Of a stretch of 64,000 nucleotides of DNA, positions 33,719-43,612 are shown piece by piece (position 1 is the first letter of the stretch; every line of letters begins with the position of its first letter). This stretch comes from Plantibacter flavus. GTDB lineage: Bacteria > Actinomycetota > Actinomycetes > Actinomycetales > Microbacteriaceae. The notes beneath the pieces were generated by a model. It made no database searches and had not been told where the DNA came from. It worked only from the letters and a program-made list of their open reading frames with translations. The position numbers and the translations under genes are program-made. Location: contig NZ_CP019402.1 in assembly GCF_002024505.1 (NCBI RefSeq), positions 1,364,001 to 1,428,000 on the forward strand, given 5' to 3'.

Positions 33719-34629
33719 CGGTCCATTGTCGCATCGGGCCCGGCCGAGGTGGCAGGTGTCTGCGAGCGGCGAGCGGCGCGCCGGCGGCCCGACCTGACGA
33801 GGAGGACCACGACCGCGGCGACGACCGCGAGGGGGAGCAGCCACGGCACCAGGACGCCGACCACGACGACGAGCCCCGAGGCGGCGGCGACGAGCGCGTT
33901 CCACCCGGCGACCACGCCGCCCCAGAAGTCGGTGGGCACGCCCGGCGCGACCACGCCTGGGGCCACGAAGCTCACGAACACGGAGGAGAAGTCGACCTGG
34001 TCGGCGAGCGCGTCGCGCTGGGCGACGAGCCCGTCCAGTTCCGCCTGCCGCTGGGACAGGCTGGTCTCGGCGGCGAGGAGGTCGGCCGTCGTGGTCGAAG
34101 CCGCCATGAGTCCGAGCAGTCGGTCGACGGAGGCCTGGAGGGCGGTGACCCGCGCGTCGAGGTCGGCGGCCTGTGCCGTGACGTCCACCGCGGACACGGA
34201 GAGGCTGTTCACCGTGCCGAGTGCCTGCAGCTGTGCGAGCACGTCGTCGAAGTCGTCGGCGGGGATGCGGACCGTCAGGGTCGCCTGCGCGGCCTGGTCG
34301 GAGGTGCCCGGAGTCTCGTCGCGGCTGTCAACGCGCCCGCCCGCCTCGGTGACGATCCGGGTGGCGTCCGTCGCGGTGCTGATCGGGTCGTCAGCGGTGA
34401 CGGTGAGTGAACCGGTCGTGACCACCTGCTGTTGCGTGAGGTCGGGGGAGGCGGCGCCGTCGACGCCGAGCTGCGCGTCGCCGGCGACCTGGCCGGGCGC
34501 GGGCATCGCAGCTCGCGAGTCGCTGCCGGCCTCGGTGCTCGACCCGGCCGAGCAGCCCGAGAGGACGAGCCCGACGAGGACGGCCGAGACCAACACGGTG
34601 GTGGTGCGGATCACTGCTGAGCGCTTCAT
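33715..34629 (-). CDS. DUF4349 lipoprotein
   Basis: A 304-residue membrane lipoprotein. The N-terminus TTTVLVSAVLVGLVLSGCSAG is a lipoprotein signal with the Cys near residue 26. The DUF4349 domain follows (VVTTGSLTVTADDPISTATDATRIVTEAGGRVDSRDE ... ATLTVRIPADDFDDVLAQLQALGTV), then a coiled coil (LDARVTALQASVDRLLGLM ... ETSLSQRQAELDGLVAQRDAL), and a C-terminal transmembrane segment (LVVVVGVLVPWLLPLAVVAAVVVLLV). The function of the family is unknown. The ATG at 34629 has TAGGGT 6 nt upstream (34641-34636), inside the left copy of a 77-bp tandem duplication. It overlaps the acyl-CoA dehydrogenase gene. Confidence 0.9.
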   Translation of the reverse strand: MKRSAVIRTTTVLVSAVLVGLVLSGCSAGSSTEAGSDSRAAMPAPGQVAGDAQLGVDGAASPDLTQQQVVTTGSLTVTADDPISTATDATRIVTEAGGRVDSRDETPGTSDQAAQATLTVRIPADDFDDVLAQLQALGTVNSLSVSAVDVTAQAADLDARVTALQASVDRLLGLMAASTTTADLLAAETSLSQRQAELDGLVAQRDALADQVDFSSVFVSFVAPGVVAPGVPTDFWGGVVAGWNALVAAASGLVVVVGVLVPWLLPLAVVAAVVVLLVRSGRRRAARRSQTPATSAGPDATMDR

Positions 34630-34631
34630 GG

Positions 34632-34785
34632 CATCACCCTAGGGAGCCGCCGCACCGCGGAGGTGCAGGGACCCTGGGAAGCGGGTCACGATCAGGTCTC
34701 GCGACGCGCGTCACCCCAGGGAGCCGCTGCGCCGCGGAGGTGCAGGGACCCTGGGAAGCGGGTCACGATCAGGTCTCGCGACGCG
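34632..34785. repeat. 77-bp tandem duplication
   Basis: Two adjacent 77-bp units (34632-34708 and 34709-34785) differ at about four positions. The right unit contains the last codons and stop of the alpha/beta hydrolase; the left unit therefore holds a fossil of that gene end plus the promoter hexamer of the DUF4349 gene. Each unit has CAGGGACCCTGGG preceded by CCC(A/T)AGGG, able to fold as a hairpin, so the unit may also be a duplicated terminator. Confidence 0.9.
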
Positions 34786-35617
34786 CCCGCTGCTCGAGTT
34801 GCAGCTCGGCCCAATCGCCGATGGCCTTCGTGGTCTCCGCCGGGCGGTCCCGGTGCACGTTGTGACCGGCACCCTGGACGATCGTCAGGCTGACCTGGCG
34901 GTTCGCGAGGATCTCGGCGGCGAGCGCGCCGCGGAAGAGGCTGTACACCTCCGGATCGGAGGCGATCACGAAGGTCGGGTTGCGCAGAGCGGCCGCCGCA
35001 GGACGGACGTCCCACGGGTGGTTCTGCTCGCTCGTCTGCTCGATCGCCCACCGGCTCGCCTCGGACACCGCCTGGACCTTGATCTCCACGTCCAGTGGGT
35101 GCCACTCCGGGTTCTTCGCGCGGACGGAAGCGATCGTGTTGTCGGCGAAGGCGGCCTCCTGGCTGGCGCGGATGATCTCGGCGTCGTGGTCGTCGAGCGC
35201 GATGGCGGGGTCGAGCAGCACGACCGCCGCCGCCCACCGGGGATCGGCTGCGGCGGCGACCGCGGTGGCGGCGCCTCCGAGCGAGTGTCCGACGACCAGG
35301 TCCCACGCGGCGTGCCCGACGCCGCGCACGGGGGTCGGCCTGGTGGCCAGCAGATCGGCGGCGTAGGCCTCGACCCGGTAGTCCAGCGCACGAGGGGCGA
35401 CGCCGTGGCCGCGGAGGTCGACCGCCTCGACGAGCCAACCGCGATCGGCCAGGGCGGCGCAGATGCGCCAGGTGCTCGGACCGTTGCTGCCGAGTCCGTG
35501 GACCACGAGCGCCCGAGCCGGCGCGTCGTGACGACCCCAGCGGTGACGCGGGAGCTCCACGGGCGTGATCGTGCGGGCGGCGAGGCTGGACGCGGTGTCG
35601 ACGACGGGCTCGGTCAT
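34769..35617 (-). CDS. Alpha/beta hydrolase
   Basis: A 282-residue hydrolase. The nucleophile elbow is VVGHSLGGAAT (Ser near residue 117), the acid is probably the Asp in FVIASDPEVYS, and the catalytic His is in VQGAGHNVHRDRP near residue 255. HGLGSNGPSTWRICAALADRGW provides the oxyanion loop. There is no signal peptide; the substrate is unknown. The ATG start at 35617 has TAGGCT (35629-35624) 6 nt upstream, so the mRNA is probably leaderless. It follows the aldo/keto reductase gene by 22 bp on the same strand. Its last five codons lie in a tandemly duplicated segment. Confidence 0.87.
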   Translation of the reverse strand: MTEPVVDTASSLAARTITPVELPRHRWGRHDAPARALVVHGLGSNGPSTWRICAALADRGWLVEAVDLRGHGVAPRALDYRVEAYAADLLATRPTPVRGVGHAAWDLVVGHSLGGAATAVAAAADPRWAAAVVLLDPAIALDDHDAEIIRASQEAAFADNTIASVRAKNPEWHPLDVEIKVQAVSEASRWAIEQTSEQNHPWDVRPAAAALRNPTFVIASDPEVYSLFRGALAAEILANRQVSLTIVQGAGHNVHRDRPAETTKAIGDWAELQLEQRARRET

Positions 35618-35639
35618 GGGTTCAGCCTACGGTCTCGCG

Positions 35640-36491
35640 TCAGTCGAGCCGGTCCGGGTCGGTGCCGGTGCGCTCGCCGTTCTCGAGCGCCGAGATGGCG
35701 GCCAGGTCGTCGGCGTCGAGGGTGAAGTCGAACACCGTGAAGTTCTCCGCGATCCGCGCCGGTGTGGCCGACTTGGGGATGACGATGTTGCCGAGCTGCA
35801 GGTGCCAGCGCAGCACCACCTGCGCGACCGTGCGCCCGTGCTTCCGTGCGATGGCCCCGAGGTCGGAGGTGGCGTCGTATCCGTCGGCGGCGGGCGTGAA
35901 GAAGCGGCCGCGGGCGAGCGGCGACCAGGCCTCCGTCGCGATGCCGTGTGCCGCGTTGACGGCGCGCAACTCCCGCTGGGGGAGGAACGGGTGGAGTTCG
36001 ACCTGGTTGACGGCCGGGGTGACCTCCGCCGACTCCAGGAGTCGTTCGAGATGGCTGCGGTGGAAGTTGGAGACGCCGATGGAGCGCGTACGTCCTTCGG
36101 CCCGCAACCGCTCGAGCGCGCGCCAGGTCTCGCGGTACCGGTCCTGCCCCGGGGCCGGCCAGTGGATGAGGTACAGGTCGACGTGGTCGAGGCCGAGGAG
36201 GTCGAGGCTCGTGTCGAACGCGCGCAGCGTCTCCTCGTACCCCTGATCGGTGTTCCAGACCTTCGTCGTGACGAAGAGTTCGTCGCGGGCGATACCCGAC
36301 TCGCGGATCGCGATGCCGGTGCCTCGCTCGTTGCCGTACAGCGACGCGGTGTCGATGTGGCGGTACCCGACCTCGAGCGCCATCCGCACGATCTCGGTGC
36401 TGGCGAGGTCCGGGACCTTGTAGACGCCGAAGCCGAGCTGGGGGATCGTGTGCCCGTCGTTGAGGAGGACGGTCGGGGTGCTGTCTGCCAT
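35640..36491 (-). CDS. Aldo/keto reductase
   Basis: A 283-residue NADPH-dependent reductase of the 2,5-diketo-D-gluconate reductase type. The catalytic tetrad is visible as Asp/Tyr in HIDTASLYGNE, Lys in LFVTTKVWN and His in LYLIHWP. The signature motif GVSNFHRSHLERLL and the coenzyme region IVIPKSATPARIAENFTVFDF are present. The ATG start at 36491 faces the FMN reductase gene; the 48 bp between them must hold both promoters. Substrate specificity cannot be deduced. It probably forms a unit with the hydrolase gene downstream. Confidence 0.93.
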   Translation of the reverse strand: MADSTPTVLLNDGHTIPQLGFGVYKVPDLASTEIVRMALEVGYRHIDTASLYGNERGTGIAIRESGIARDELFVTTKVWNTDQGYEETLRAFDTSLDLLGLDHVDLYLIHWPAPGQDRYRETWRALERLRAEGRTRSIGVSNFHRSHLERLLESAEVTPAVNQVELHPFLPQRELRAVNAAHGIATEAWSPLARGRFFTPAADGYDATSDLGAIARKHGRTVAQVVLRWHLQLGNIVIPKSATPARIAENFTVFDFTLDADDLAAISALENGERTGTDPDRLD

Positions 36492-36539
36492 GGCACCAGT
36501 ATCCTCGACAGGGCCACCGTCACCGTCGAAAGGGAGCCC

Positions 36540-37106
36540 ATGCCGCAACTCATGATCGTCACCGGGAGCGTCCGCCCCGAGCGGGTGGGCGGCGCCGTCG
36601 CTGACTGGGTCGCCGGCGTGGCGGAGACGGACGAGCGGTTCACCGTCGACGCGGTCGATCTCCGGGAACTGGCGTTGCCGTTCATGGACGAGCCCGCGCA
36701 CCCGCGCAAGCGCGCCTACGTCCACCCGCACACGATCTCCTGGAGCGAGCGGGTCGACCGGACGGACGCCTTCGTGTTCGTGACGCCCGAGTACAACTAC
36801 AGCTACGCGCCCGCCCTCAAGAACGCGCTCGACTACCTCATGCACGAGTGGGCGCGGAAGCCGGTCGGGATCGTCAGCTACGGCGGGCTGTCGGGCGGAA
36901 CCCGCGGCGTCGTCGCGCTTCGACCTGTCCTGCAGGCCCTCGGTCTCGTCAGTACCGGTGCGAACGTGGAGATCCCGTACGTCTCACGGCAGATCGCCGA
37001 CGGCGTGTTCACGCCCAACGACCGCCAGACGACCATGCTCCCGATGCTGCTGGGCGAACTGGCCGCACTCGACGAGGCCCTCGCGCCGCTGCGCGCCGAC
37101 CACTGA
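36540..37106 (+). CDS. NADPH-dependent FMN reductase
   Basis: A 188-residue flavodoxin-fold protein. TGSVRPERVGGAVADWV is the FMN phosphate loop and FVTPEYNYSYAPALKNALDYL is the typical flavin ring-binding motif of the azoreductase/chromate reductase-like family; GIVSYGGLSGGTRGVVALRPVL follows. Such enzymes reduce FMN, quinones or azo dyes with NAD(P)H. The ATG at 36540 has AAAGGGAG 4 bp upstream. It is divergent from the aldo/keto reductase and ends 11 bp from the convergent MFS gene. The real electron acceptor is unknown. Confidence 0.92.
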   Translation: MPQLMIVTGSVRPERVGGAVADWVAGVAETDERFTVDAVDLRELALPFMDEPAHPRKRAYVHPHTISWSERVDRTDAFVFVTPEYNYSYAPALKNALDYLMHEWARKPVGIVSYGGLSGGTRGVVALRPVLQALGLVSTGANVEIPYVSRQIADGVFTPNDRQTTMLPMLLGELAALDEALAPLRADH

Positions 37107-37117
37107 AGGGGGGCGGC

Positions 37118-38326
37118 TCAGGACGGGTGGGTGTTGATCGGCTCGGTGTCGGGGATCGGGCTCGCATCGCGGCCGCGGAGGTCGGGGTGCCAGCGGTGAC
37201 CGATCCAGGGGATGACGAAACCGAGCAGCGCGAACAGGCCGGCGACCCAGAACGCGCCGACCGCTCCGGAGCCGTCGATGAGGAAGCCGGCCGCCGCCGA
37301 CCCCATCGCGGCACCGATGAGCTGACCGGTGCCGACCCAGCCGTAGGCCTCGGCCGTGTCGCTGAACTTCACGCTCGCCGAGACGATGGCGAACAGCACG
37401 GCGAGGGCCGGTGCGATGCCGATGCCCGCGACGAAGAGGGTGACCGACAGCCACCAGGCGTTGAGGAAGAGGCTCGCGACGGCGAGTCCGGCGAAGACGA
37501 TGAAGATGCGGCGCGCCAGCGCGTAGGGACCGATCGGGGTGTGACCGAGGGCGAGGCCGCCGGCCAGCGAGCCGACCGAGAAGATCGCGAGGACGATACC
37601 GGCTTCGAGGCCGTCGTGCCCGAAGGTCGCGACGACGCCCGCCTCGACGGCCGAACAGGCGCCGATGAGGAGGAAGCCGACGACGGTGGCGAGGAGGACC
37701 GGCGGGCGCTTGAGCACCTGCCCGAGCTTGCGACGGCTCCTCGGGATGCGCACGCGCCCGACCTCCGGTGAGGAGATGAACCACAGGCAGCCGACGACCA
37801 TGATCGCCGCCGCCAGGGCGATGCCCCAGACCGTGCCGACCTGGGTGGACACGAAGGTGGTCACGACGGGCCCGAGCACCCAGATGATCTCCTGGGCCGA
37901 GGCGTCGAGGGAGAACAACGGGGTGAGCTGCTGGGAGGTGACGAGCTTCGGGTAGATGGTGCGGACCGCGGGCTGGACGGGCGGGGTGCTCAGCCCGGCG
38001 ACGAATCCGACCGCCATGTACGCGGGGACGGTCATGGTGACGAGGGCGATGGTCGTGACGGAGACGGCACACACCGCGAGGGTGAGGAGGAGCACCTTGC
38101 GGATGCCCCAGACGCCCATCCACCGGCTCGTGAGGGGGCCGGCGATCGCCTGCCCGATGCTCGTCGCGGCGAGGACGAGCCCGGCGGCACCGTAGGACCC
38201 GGTGACCTGTTCGATGTGGAGCAGGAAGGCCAGCGAGAGCATCCCGAACGGGAAGCGTGCGGTGAGCTGCGCCGCGATGATCCGGGCGACGCCGGGGGTA
38301 CGAAGGAGGTCACGGTAGCTGCTCAC
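37118..38326 (-). CDS. MFS transporter, multidrug-like
   Basis: A 402-residue transporter with 12 predicted helices. The N-terminal region RIIAAQLTARFPFGMLSLAFLLHIEQVTGSYGAAGLVLAATSIGQAIAGPLTSRWMG and the duplicated half GVVATFGHDGLEAGIVLAIFSVGSLAGGLALGHTPIGP are typical of small drug-efflux-like MFS proteins of actinobacteria. The start is GTG 38326; TAGACT (38341-38336) lies 9 nt upstream, implying a very short leader. It points away from the nrd operon, whose regulatory region begins just beyond its promoter. The substrate is unknown. Confidence 0.88.
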   Translation of the reverse strand: MSSYRDLLRTPGVARIIAAQLTARFPFGMLSLAFLLHIEQVTGSYGAAGLVLAATSIGQAIAGPLTSRWMGVWGIRKVLLLTLAVCAVSVTTIALVTMTVPAYMAVGFVAGLSTPPVQPAVRTIYPKLVTSQQLTPLFSLDASAQEIIWVLGPVVTTFVSTQVGTVWGIALAAAIMVVGCLWFISSPEVGRVRIPRSRRKLGQVLKRPPVLLATVVGFLLIGACSAVEAGVVATFGHDGLEAGIVLAIFSVGSLAGGLALGHTPIGPYALARRIFIVFAGLAVASLFLNAWWLSVTLFVAGIGIAPALAVLFAIVSASVKFSDTAEAYGWVGTGQLIGAAMGSAAAGFLIDGSGAVGAFWVAGLFALLGFVIPWIGHRWHPDLRGRDASPIPDTEPINTHPS

Positions 38327-38569
38327 AAGGACACCAGTCTAGGGACCGGTTCCGACACGCGCGACACGCCCGCGACACGCCCAAACCGACAACGGATGTC
38401 GGAGGTGCGGAGGAGAATTCTGCCTGTGGACAGATATCCCTCGGACGGGGGAGAAAAGGCCGTCAATCCGGGATTTTCGCGTCGCCCAGGGGTGTTGTAC
38501 CCAGTGGAGAACCGGTGGATAACTCGCCCGAAACGGTGGAGAACCCGGTGGAAAACTACAGGGCTGTAA

Positions 38570-38617
38570 CTACTAGCCCTTGTGGTCGACCTGAAGACCG
38601 CCATCTATATGTAGTAT
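38570..38617 (+). promoter_or_regulatory. Pair of NrdR-type boxes and promoter of nrdHIEF
   Basis: Two 16-bp imperfect palindromes, CTACTAGCCCTTGTGG (38570-38585) and CATCTATATGTAGTAT (38602-38617), fit the NrdR-box pattern and have centres 32 bp apart, three helical turns, as in known NrdR targets. TAGTAT (38612-38617) or TATATG (38607-38612) is the likely -10. The surrounding gene-free stretch 38327-38679 is unusually AT-rich for this genome near the boxes and holds nothing else I can identify. Confidence 0.6.
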
Positions 38618-38679
38618 TGGAACCCCGGCGCAGGACGCCGCGGGAATCACCAGATTTTGAGGGGAAGGCACGAAGAGCT

Positions 38680-38913
38680 ATGGCAATCACGGTCTACACG
38701 AAGCCCAGTTGCGTGCAGTGCACCGCGACGTACCGCGCACTCGACAACAAGGGCATCGAGTACAACATCCTCGACCTCTCGGTCGACGAGAACGCACTCG
38801 AGCAGGTCAAGGCCCTCGGCTACCTGCAGGCACCGGTCGTCATCACCGAGGAAGACCACTGGTCGGGCTTCCGTCCCGACAAGATCGAAGAGCTCGCCGC
38901 ACGTCTGGCTTGA
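38680..38913 (+). CDS. nrdH: Glutaredoxin-like NrdH
   Basis: A 77-residue redoxin that supplies electrons to class Ib ribonucleotide reductase. The active site is CVQC at residues 11-14 in ITVYTKPSCVQCTATYRAL. The NrdH signature WSGFRPDKIEEL near the C-terminus distinguishes it from ordinary glutaredoxins and lets thioredoxin reductase reduce it. The ATG at 38680 is preceded by GGGGAAGG and GAAGAG. It is the first gene of nrdHIEF, under the putative NrdR boxes, with nrdI starting 84 bp downstream. Confidence 0.96.
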   Translation: MAITVYTKPSCVQCTATYRALDNKGIEYNILDLSVDENALEQVKALGYLQAPVVITEEDHWSGFRPDKIEELAARLA

Positions 38914-38997
38914 GCCCACGGTCGCAGGCGTCATCATGAGCCGGCTCCAGCAGCAACGCACCATCCGACCGTCCGGACGTCGACGAGGAGGCCACCC

Positions 38998-39411
38998 GTG
39001 CAACCACGGCTGATCTACTTCTCCAGCATTTCCGGCAACACGCATCGCTTCATGCAGAAGCTCGACCTGCCCTCGTTGCAGATCCCGCTGTATGCGAAAG
39101 ACGAAGCCGTGCACGCCACGGCACCCTACGTCCTCGTGACCCCCACCTACGGCGGGGGCAACGGCGACGGAGCGGTGCCCAAACAGGTGATCCGGTTCCT
39201 CAACGTGGAGGCCAACCGCTCCCTGATCCGCGGGGTCATCGCCGCCGGCAACACGAACTTCGGCGAGGCCTACGGGCTCGCCGGCGACGTGATCGCCAGC
39301 AAATGCAAGGTCCCGCACCTGTACCGCTTCGAACTCTTCGGAACCCAGGACGATGTCACCACCGTCCACAATGGATTGGAATCATTTTGGCAGCAGCGCC
39401 AGTTTCAGTGA
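38998..39411 (+). CDS. nrdI: Flavodoxin-like NrdI
   Basis: A 137-residue FMN protein that delivers superoxide or peroxide for assembling the Mn-tyrosyl radical cofactor of NrdF. The FMN loop is [16 protein letters not shown], followed by [22 protein letters not shown] and [14 protein letters not shown], all canonical. The GTG start at 38998 has GAGGAGG 7 bp upstream. Its TGA stop overlaps a GTG that may start nrdE, pointing to translational coupling. Its presence indicates that the reductase uses manganese. Confidence 0.95.
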   Translation: MQPRLIYFSSISGNTHRFMQKLDLPSLQIPLYAKDEAVHATAPYVLVTPTYGGGNGDGAVPKQVIRFLNVEANRSLIRGVIAAGNTNFGEAYGLAGDVIASKCKVPHLYRFELFGTQDDVTTVHNGLESFWQQRQFQ

Positions 39412-41540
39412 TCGACGCACCGTCGACGAGCCAGATGGACTACCACTCGCTCAACGCGATGCTCAACCTCTACGGCCCGAACGGCGAGATCCAGTTCGAC
39501 AAGGACCGTGAGGCCGCGCGGGAGTACTTCCTCCAGCACGTCAACCAGAACACCGTCTTCTTCCACTCGCTGAAGGAACGGCTCGACTACCTCGTCGAGA
39601 AGGAGTATTACGAGCAGGCAGTGCTCGACAAGTACTCGTTCGACTTCATCCAGGAACTCAACGACCTGGCCTACTCGAAGAAGTTCCGCTTCCAGACCTT
39701 CCTCGGCGCGTTCAAGTACTACACCTCGTACACGCTGAAGACCTTCGACGGCAAACGCTACCTCGAGCGGTTCGAGGACCGCGTCGTCATGACCGCCCTC
39801 GGCCTCGCCGACGGCGACCAGCAGCTCGCGGTCGCGCTCGTCGAAGAGATCATCGCGGGTCGGTTCCAGCCGGCGACGCCCACCTTCCTCAACTCGGGCA
39901 AGGCCCAGCGAGGCGAGCTCGTCTCCTGCTTCCTCCTCCGCATCGAGGACAACATGGAGTCGATCGCCCGCGGCATCAACTCCGCGCTCCAGCTCTCGAA
40001 GCGTGGCGGTGGTGTGGCGCTCTCGCTGTCGAACATCCGTGAGTCCGGTGCGCCGATCAAGCAGATCGAGAACCAGTCGAGCGGCATCATCCCCGTGATG
40101 AAGCTCCTCGAGGACTCCTTCAGCTACGCGAACCAGCTCGGCGCGCGTCAGGGCGCCGGTGCGGTGTACCTCAACGCACACCACCCCGACATCCTGCGCT
40201 TCCTCGACACCAAGCGTGAGAACGCCGACGAGAAGATCCGGATCAAGACGCTGTCCCTCGGCGTCGTCGTCCCCGACATCACCTTCGAGCTCGCGAAGAA
40301 GGGCGAGGACATGTACCTGTTCTCCCCGTACGACGTCGAGCGCGTCTACGGTGTGCCCTTCGGCGACATCTCGGTGAGCGAGAAGTACCACGAGATGGTC
40401 GACGACTCCCGCATCAAGAAGACGAAGATCAACGCCCGCGAGTTCTTCCAGACCATCGCGGAGATCCAGTTCGAGTCCGGCTACCCGTACATCGTGTTCG
40501 AAGACACGGTGAACAAGGCGAACCCCATCAAGGGCCGCATCAACATGTCGAACCTCTGCTCGGAGATCCTCCAGGTCAACACGCCGACCACCTACAACGA
40601 GGACCTCTCGTACAAGGAGATCGGCAAGGACATCTCCTGCAACCTCGGCTCGCTGAACATCGCGCTCACGATGGACTCGCCCGACTTCGGTCGCACGGTC
40701 GAGACCGCCATCCGCGGCCTCACCTCCGTGTCCGACCAGAGCCACATCTCCTCGGTGCGTTCGATCGAGGACGGCAACGACAAGTCGCACGCCATCGGCC
40801 TCGGCCAGATGAACCTCCACGGCTACCTCGCCCGCGAGCGCGTGCACTACGGCAGCCCCGAGGGCATCGACTTCACGAACATCTACTTCTACACGGTGGT
40901 GTTCCACGCGCTGCGTGCCTCGAACCTCATCGCCAAGGAGCGCGGGGAGACCTTCGACGGTTTCGCCGACTCGCAGTACGCGTCGGGTGAGTTCTTCGAC
41001 AAGTACATCGACCAGGTCTGGGAGCCCGAGACGGCTCGTGGCCGCGAGCTCTTCGAGCAGGCCGGCGTGCAGATCCCGACGCAGGCGGACTGGACGGCCC
41101 TCAAGGCGTCCATCCAGGAGTACGGCATCTACAACCAGAACCTCCAGGCCGTCCCGCCGACCGGTTCGATCTCCTACATCAACAACTCCACGTCGTCGAT
41201 CCACCCGATCGCGTCGAAGATCGAGATCCGCAAGGAAGGCAAGCTCGGTCGCGTGTACTATCCGGCTCCGTTCATGACGAACGACAACCTGGAGTACTAC
41301 GAGGACGCCTACGAGATCGGTGCCGAGAAGATCATCGACACGTACGCCGCGGCGACGCAGCACGTCGACCAGGGACTGTCGCTGACGCTGTTCTTCAAGG
41401 ACACCGCCACCACGCGCGACATCAACAAGGCGCAGATCTACGCGTGGAAGAAGGGCATCAAGACCATCTACTACATCCGTCTCCGCCAGCTCGCGCTCGA
41501 GGGCACGGAAGTCGACGGCTGCGTCAGCTGCATGCTCTAA
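39408..41540 (+). CDS. nrdE: Class Ib ribonucleotide reductase, alpha subunit
   Basis: A 710-residue catalytic subunit that reduces ribonucleoside diphosphates for DNA synthesis. It lacks the N-terminal ATP-cone, as expected for class Ib. Seen are the active-site Cys in [17 protein letters not shown], the second Cys in [22 protein letters not shown], the radical-transfer tyrosines in TIYYIRLRQ, and the C-terminal redox pair GCVSCML. I chose GTG 39408, which overlaps the nrdI stop by 4 bp; ATG 39435 ([10 protein letters not shown]) is an alternative that loses nine residues. A 188-bp gap filled with inverted repeats separates it from nrdF. Confidence 0.96.
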   Translation: MIDAPSTSQMDYHSLNAMLNLYGPNGEIQFDKDREAAREYFLQHVNQNTVFFHSLKERLDYLVEKEYYEQAVLDKYSFDFIQELNDLAYSKKFRFQTFLGAFKYYTSYTLKTFDGKRYLERFEDRVVMTALGLADGDQQLAVALVEEIIAGRFQPATPTFLNSGKAQRGELVSCFLLRIEDNMESIARGINSALQLSKRGGGVALSLSNIRESGAPIKQIENQSSGIIPVMKLLEDSFSYANQLGARQGAGAVYLNAHHPDILRFLDTKRENADEKIRIKTLSLGVVVPDITFELAKKGEDMYLFSPYDVERVYGVPFGDISVSEKYHEMVDDSRIKKTKINAREFFQTIAEIQFESGYPYIVFEDTVNKANPIKGRINMSNLCSEILQVNTPTTYNEDLSYKEIGKDISCNLGSLNIALTMDSPDFGRTVETAIRGLTSVSDQSHISSVRSIEDGNDKSHAIGLGQMNLHGYLARERVHYGSPEGIDFTNIYFYTVVFHALRASNLIAKERGETFDGFADSQYASGEFFDKYIDQVWEPETARGRELFEQAGVQIPTQADWTALKASIQEYGIYNQNLQAVPPTGSISYINNSTSSIHPIASKIEIRKEGKLGRVYYPAPFMTNDNLEYYEDAYEIGAEKIIDTYAAATQHVDQGLSLTLFFKDTATTRDINKAQIYAWKKGIKTIYYIRLRQLALEGTEVDGCVSCML

Positions 41541-41561
41541 GGAGCTTCGCGCTTCGTCATC

Positions 41562-42703
<1,142 letters not shown>

Positions 42704-42732
42704 TCACCGCGCAGTCGCTGCGCTGAACGCAC

Positions 42733-42769
42733 GAGGGCCGGATGGAATCCATGATTCCATCCGGCCCTC
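42733..42769 (+). terminator. Terminator of the nrd operon
   Basis: A perfect 17-bp inverted repeat, GAGGGCCGGATGGAATC / GATTCCATCCGGCCCTC, with a 3-nt loop, 29 bp after the nrdF stop. It probably also ends the convergent 71-aa gene, whose stop is 23 bp further on. Confidence 0.9.
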
Positions 42770-42791
42770 AGGCGTTGAGCGCGTATCGGCG

Positions 42792-43007
42792 TCAGCCGCC
42801 GAGGCCACCGCCGGTCGCCAGGAAGAAGTAGAAGAACGCGGTCACGCCCTGGACGACGGGGAAGAAGAGCGCCGCGATCGCGGTGACCACGATCGTGAGG
42901 ATGGCGACGAGCGCGACCAGACTGACGACACCGTTGCGTCCTGCGCTCGGCGCCTCGACGGGTTCGGCGACGAGCAGCTCGTCCATGGTCGCCTCGGTCG
43001 TCAGCAT
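42792..43007 (-). CDS. Small single-pass membrane protein (71 aa)
   Basis: A 71-residue protein with an acidic N-terminal tail (TTEATMDELLVAEPVEAPSAG) and a long hydrophobic C-terminal half (VSLVALVAILTIVVTAIAALFFPVVQGVTAFFYFFLATGGGLGG) that could form one or two membrane helices. GGGAGA stands 3 bp before the ATG; an internal ATG (MDELL) is also possible. I do not recognise a family. It is single, convergent with nrdF. Confidence 0.65.
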   Translation of the reverse strand: MLTTEATMDELLVAEPVEAPSAGRNGVVSLVALVAILTIVVTAIAALFFPVVQGVTAFFYFFLATGGGLGG

Positions 43008-43135
43008 CGTTCTCCCTGTGGCTCTGGTGTCCTCGACACTACCCGGAGAGCCGCCGTGCGCCGCTGACTCGCCCGAGGATGTTCGAATCCGATGCGGAAA
43101 CGCGCAGATTCGGGCGACTCAGCGACGGCGGGTGG

Positions 43136-43516
43136 TCAGCGTCGGGTGGACCAGAGTGCCCAGGCGATGAGCACGGGCTGGAAGAAGAGGCGGGTGAACC
43201 GGCGGCTGTCGGTGTCGAGGCCGAAGGCGTCGCGGCGGTTGAGCCACTGGGAGAGGTTGCCCGGGAAGATCGCGGTGAAGAACGCCGCGGCGAGGTTACC
43301 GACGGCCGTCCGCTTCACGCCTGAGGCGAGTGCCGCACCCAGGGCGATCTCGACGACGCCCGAGGCGAGCACGGTGGTGTCCTCGTCGATCGGGACCCAT
43401 TCCGGCACCTGCGCCTGGAAGTCCTTCCGAGCGAAGGTCAGGTGACTGACGCCGGCGAAGACGAGTGCGCCTCCGAGCAGCAGACGTGCGGCGGTGCGGG
43501 CTTTCGATCCAGCCAT
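43136..43516 (-). CDS. DoxX-like membrane protein
   Basis: A 126-residue membrane protein with about four hydrophobic helices, resembling the DoxX family (RLLLGGALVFAGVSHLTFARKDFQAQVPEWVP, then VVEIALGAALA and AAAFFTAIFPGNLSQWL). DoxX-like proteins are often linked with redox stress or quinone biology, but a role here cannot be shown. The ATG at 43516 has GAGAGGA 5 bp upstream. It follows the flavin reductase gene on the same strand after 96 bp. Confidence 0.78.
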   Translation of the reverse strand: MAGSKARTAARLLLGGALVFAGVSHLTFARKDFQAQVPEWVPIDEDTTVLASGVVEIALGAALASGVKRTAVGNLAAAFFTAIFPGNLSQWLNRRDAFGLDTDSRRFTRLFFQPVLIAWALWSTRR

Positions 43517-43612
43517 GAGGGTCCTCTCGACGATGGTGATGCCACCACGCTATCCGGAGATCGGTGGACCGACGGCGGGTTGCGAGTGCACAGATGTCCA
43601 GCAGCAGGCCGC

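Noticed and set aside
33719..33730. GACAAT six bases before the acyl-CoA dehydrogenase start as a leaderless promoter
   Set aside because: The gene start overlaps the upstream stop by GTGA, so coupled translation explains it better; the hexamer also lacks the leading TA.
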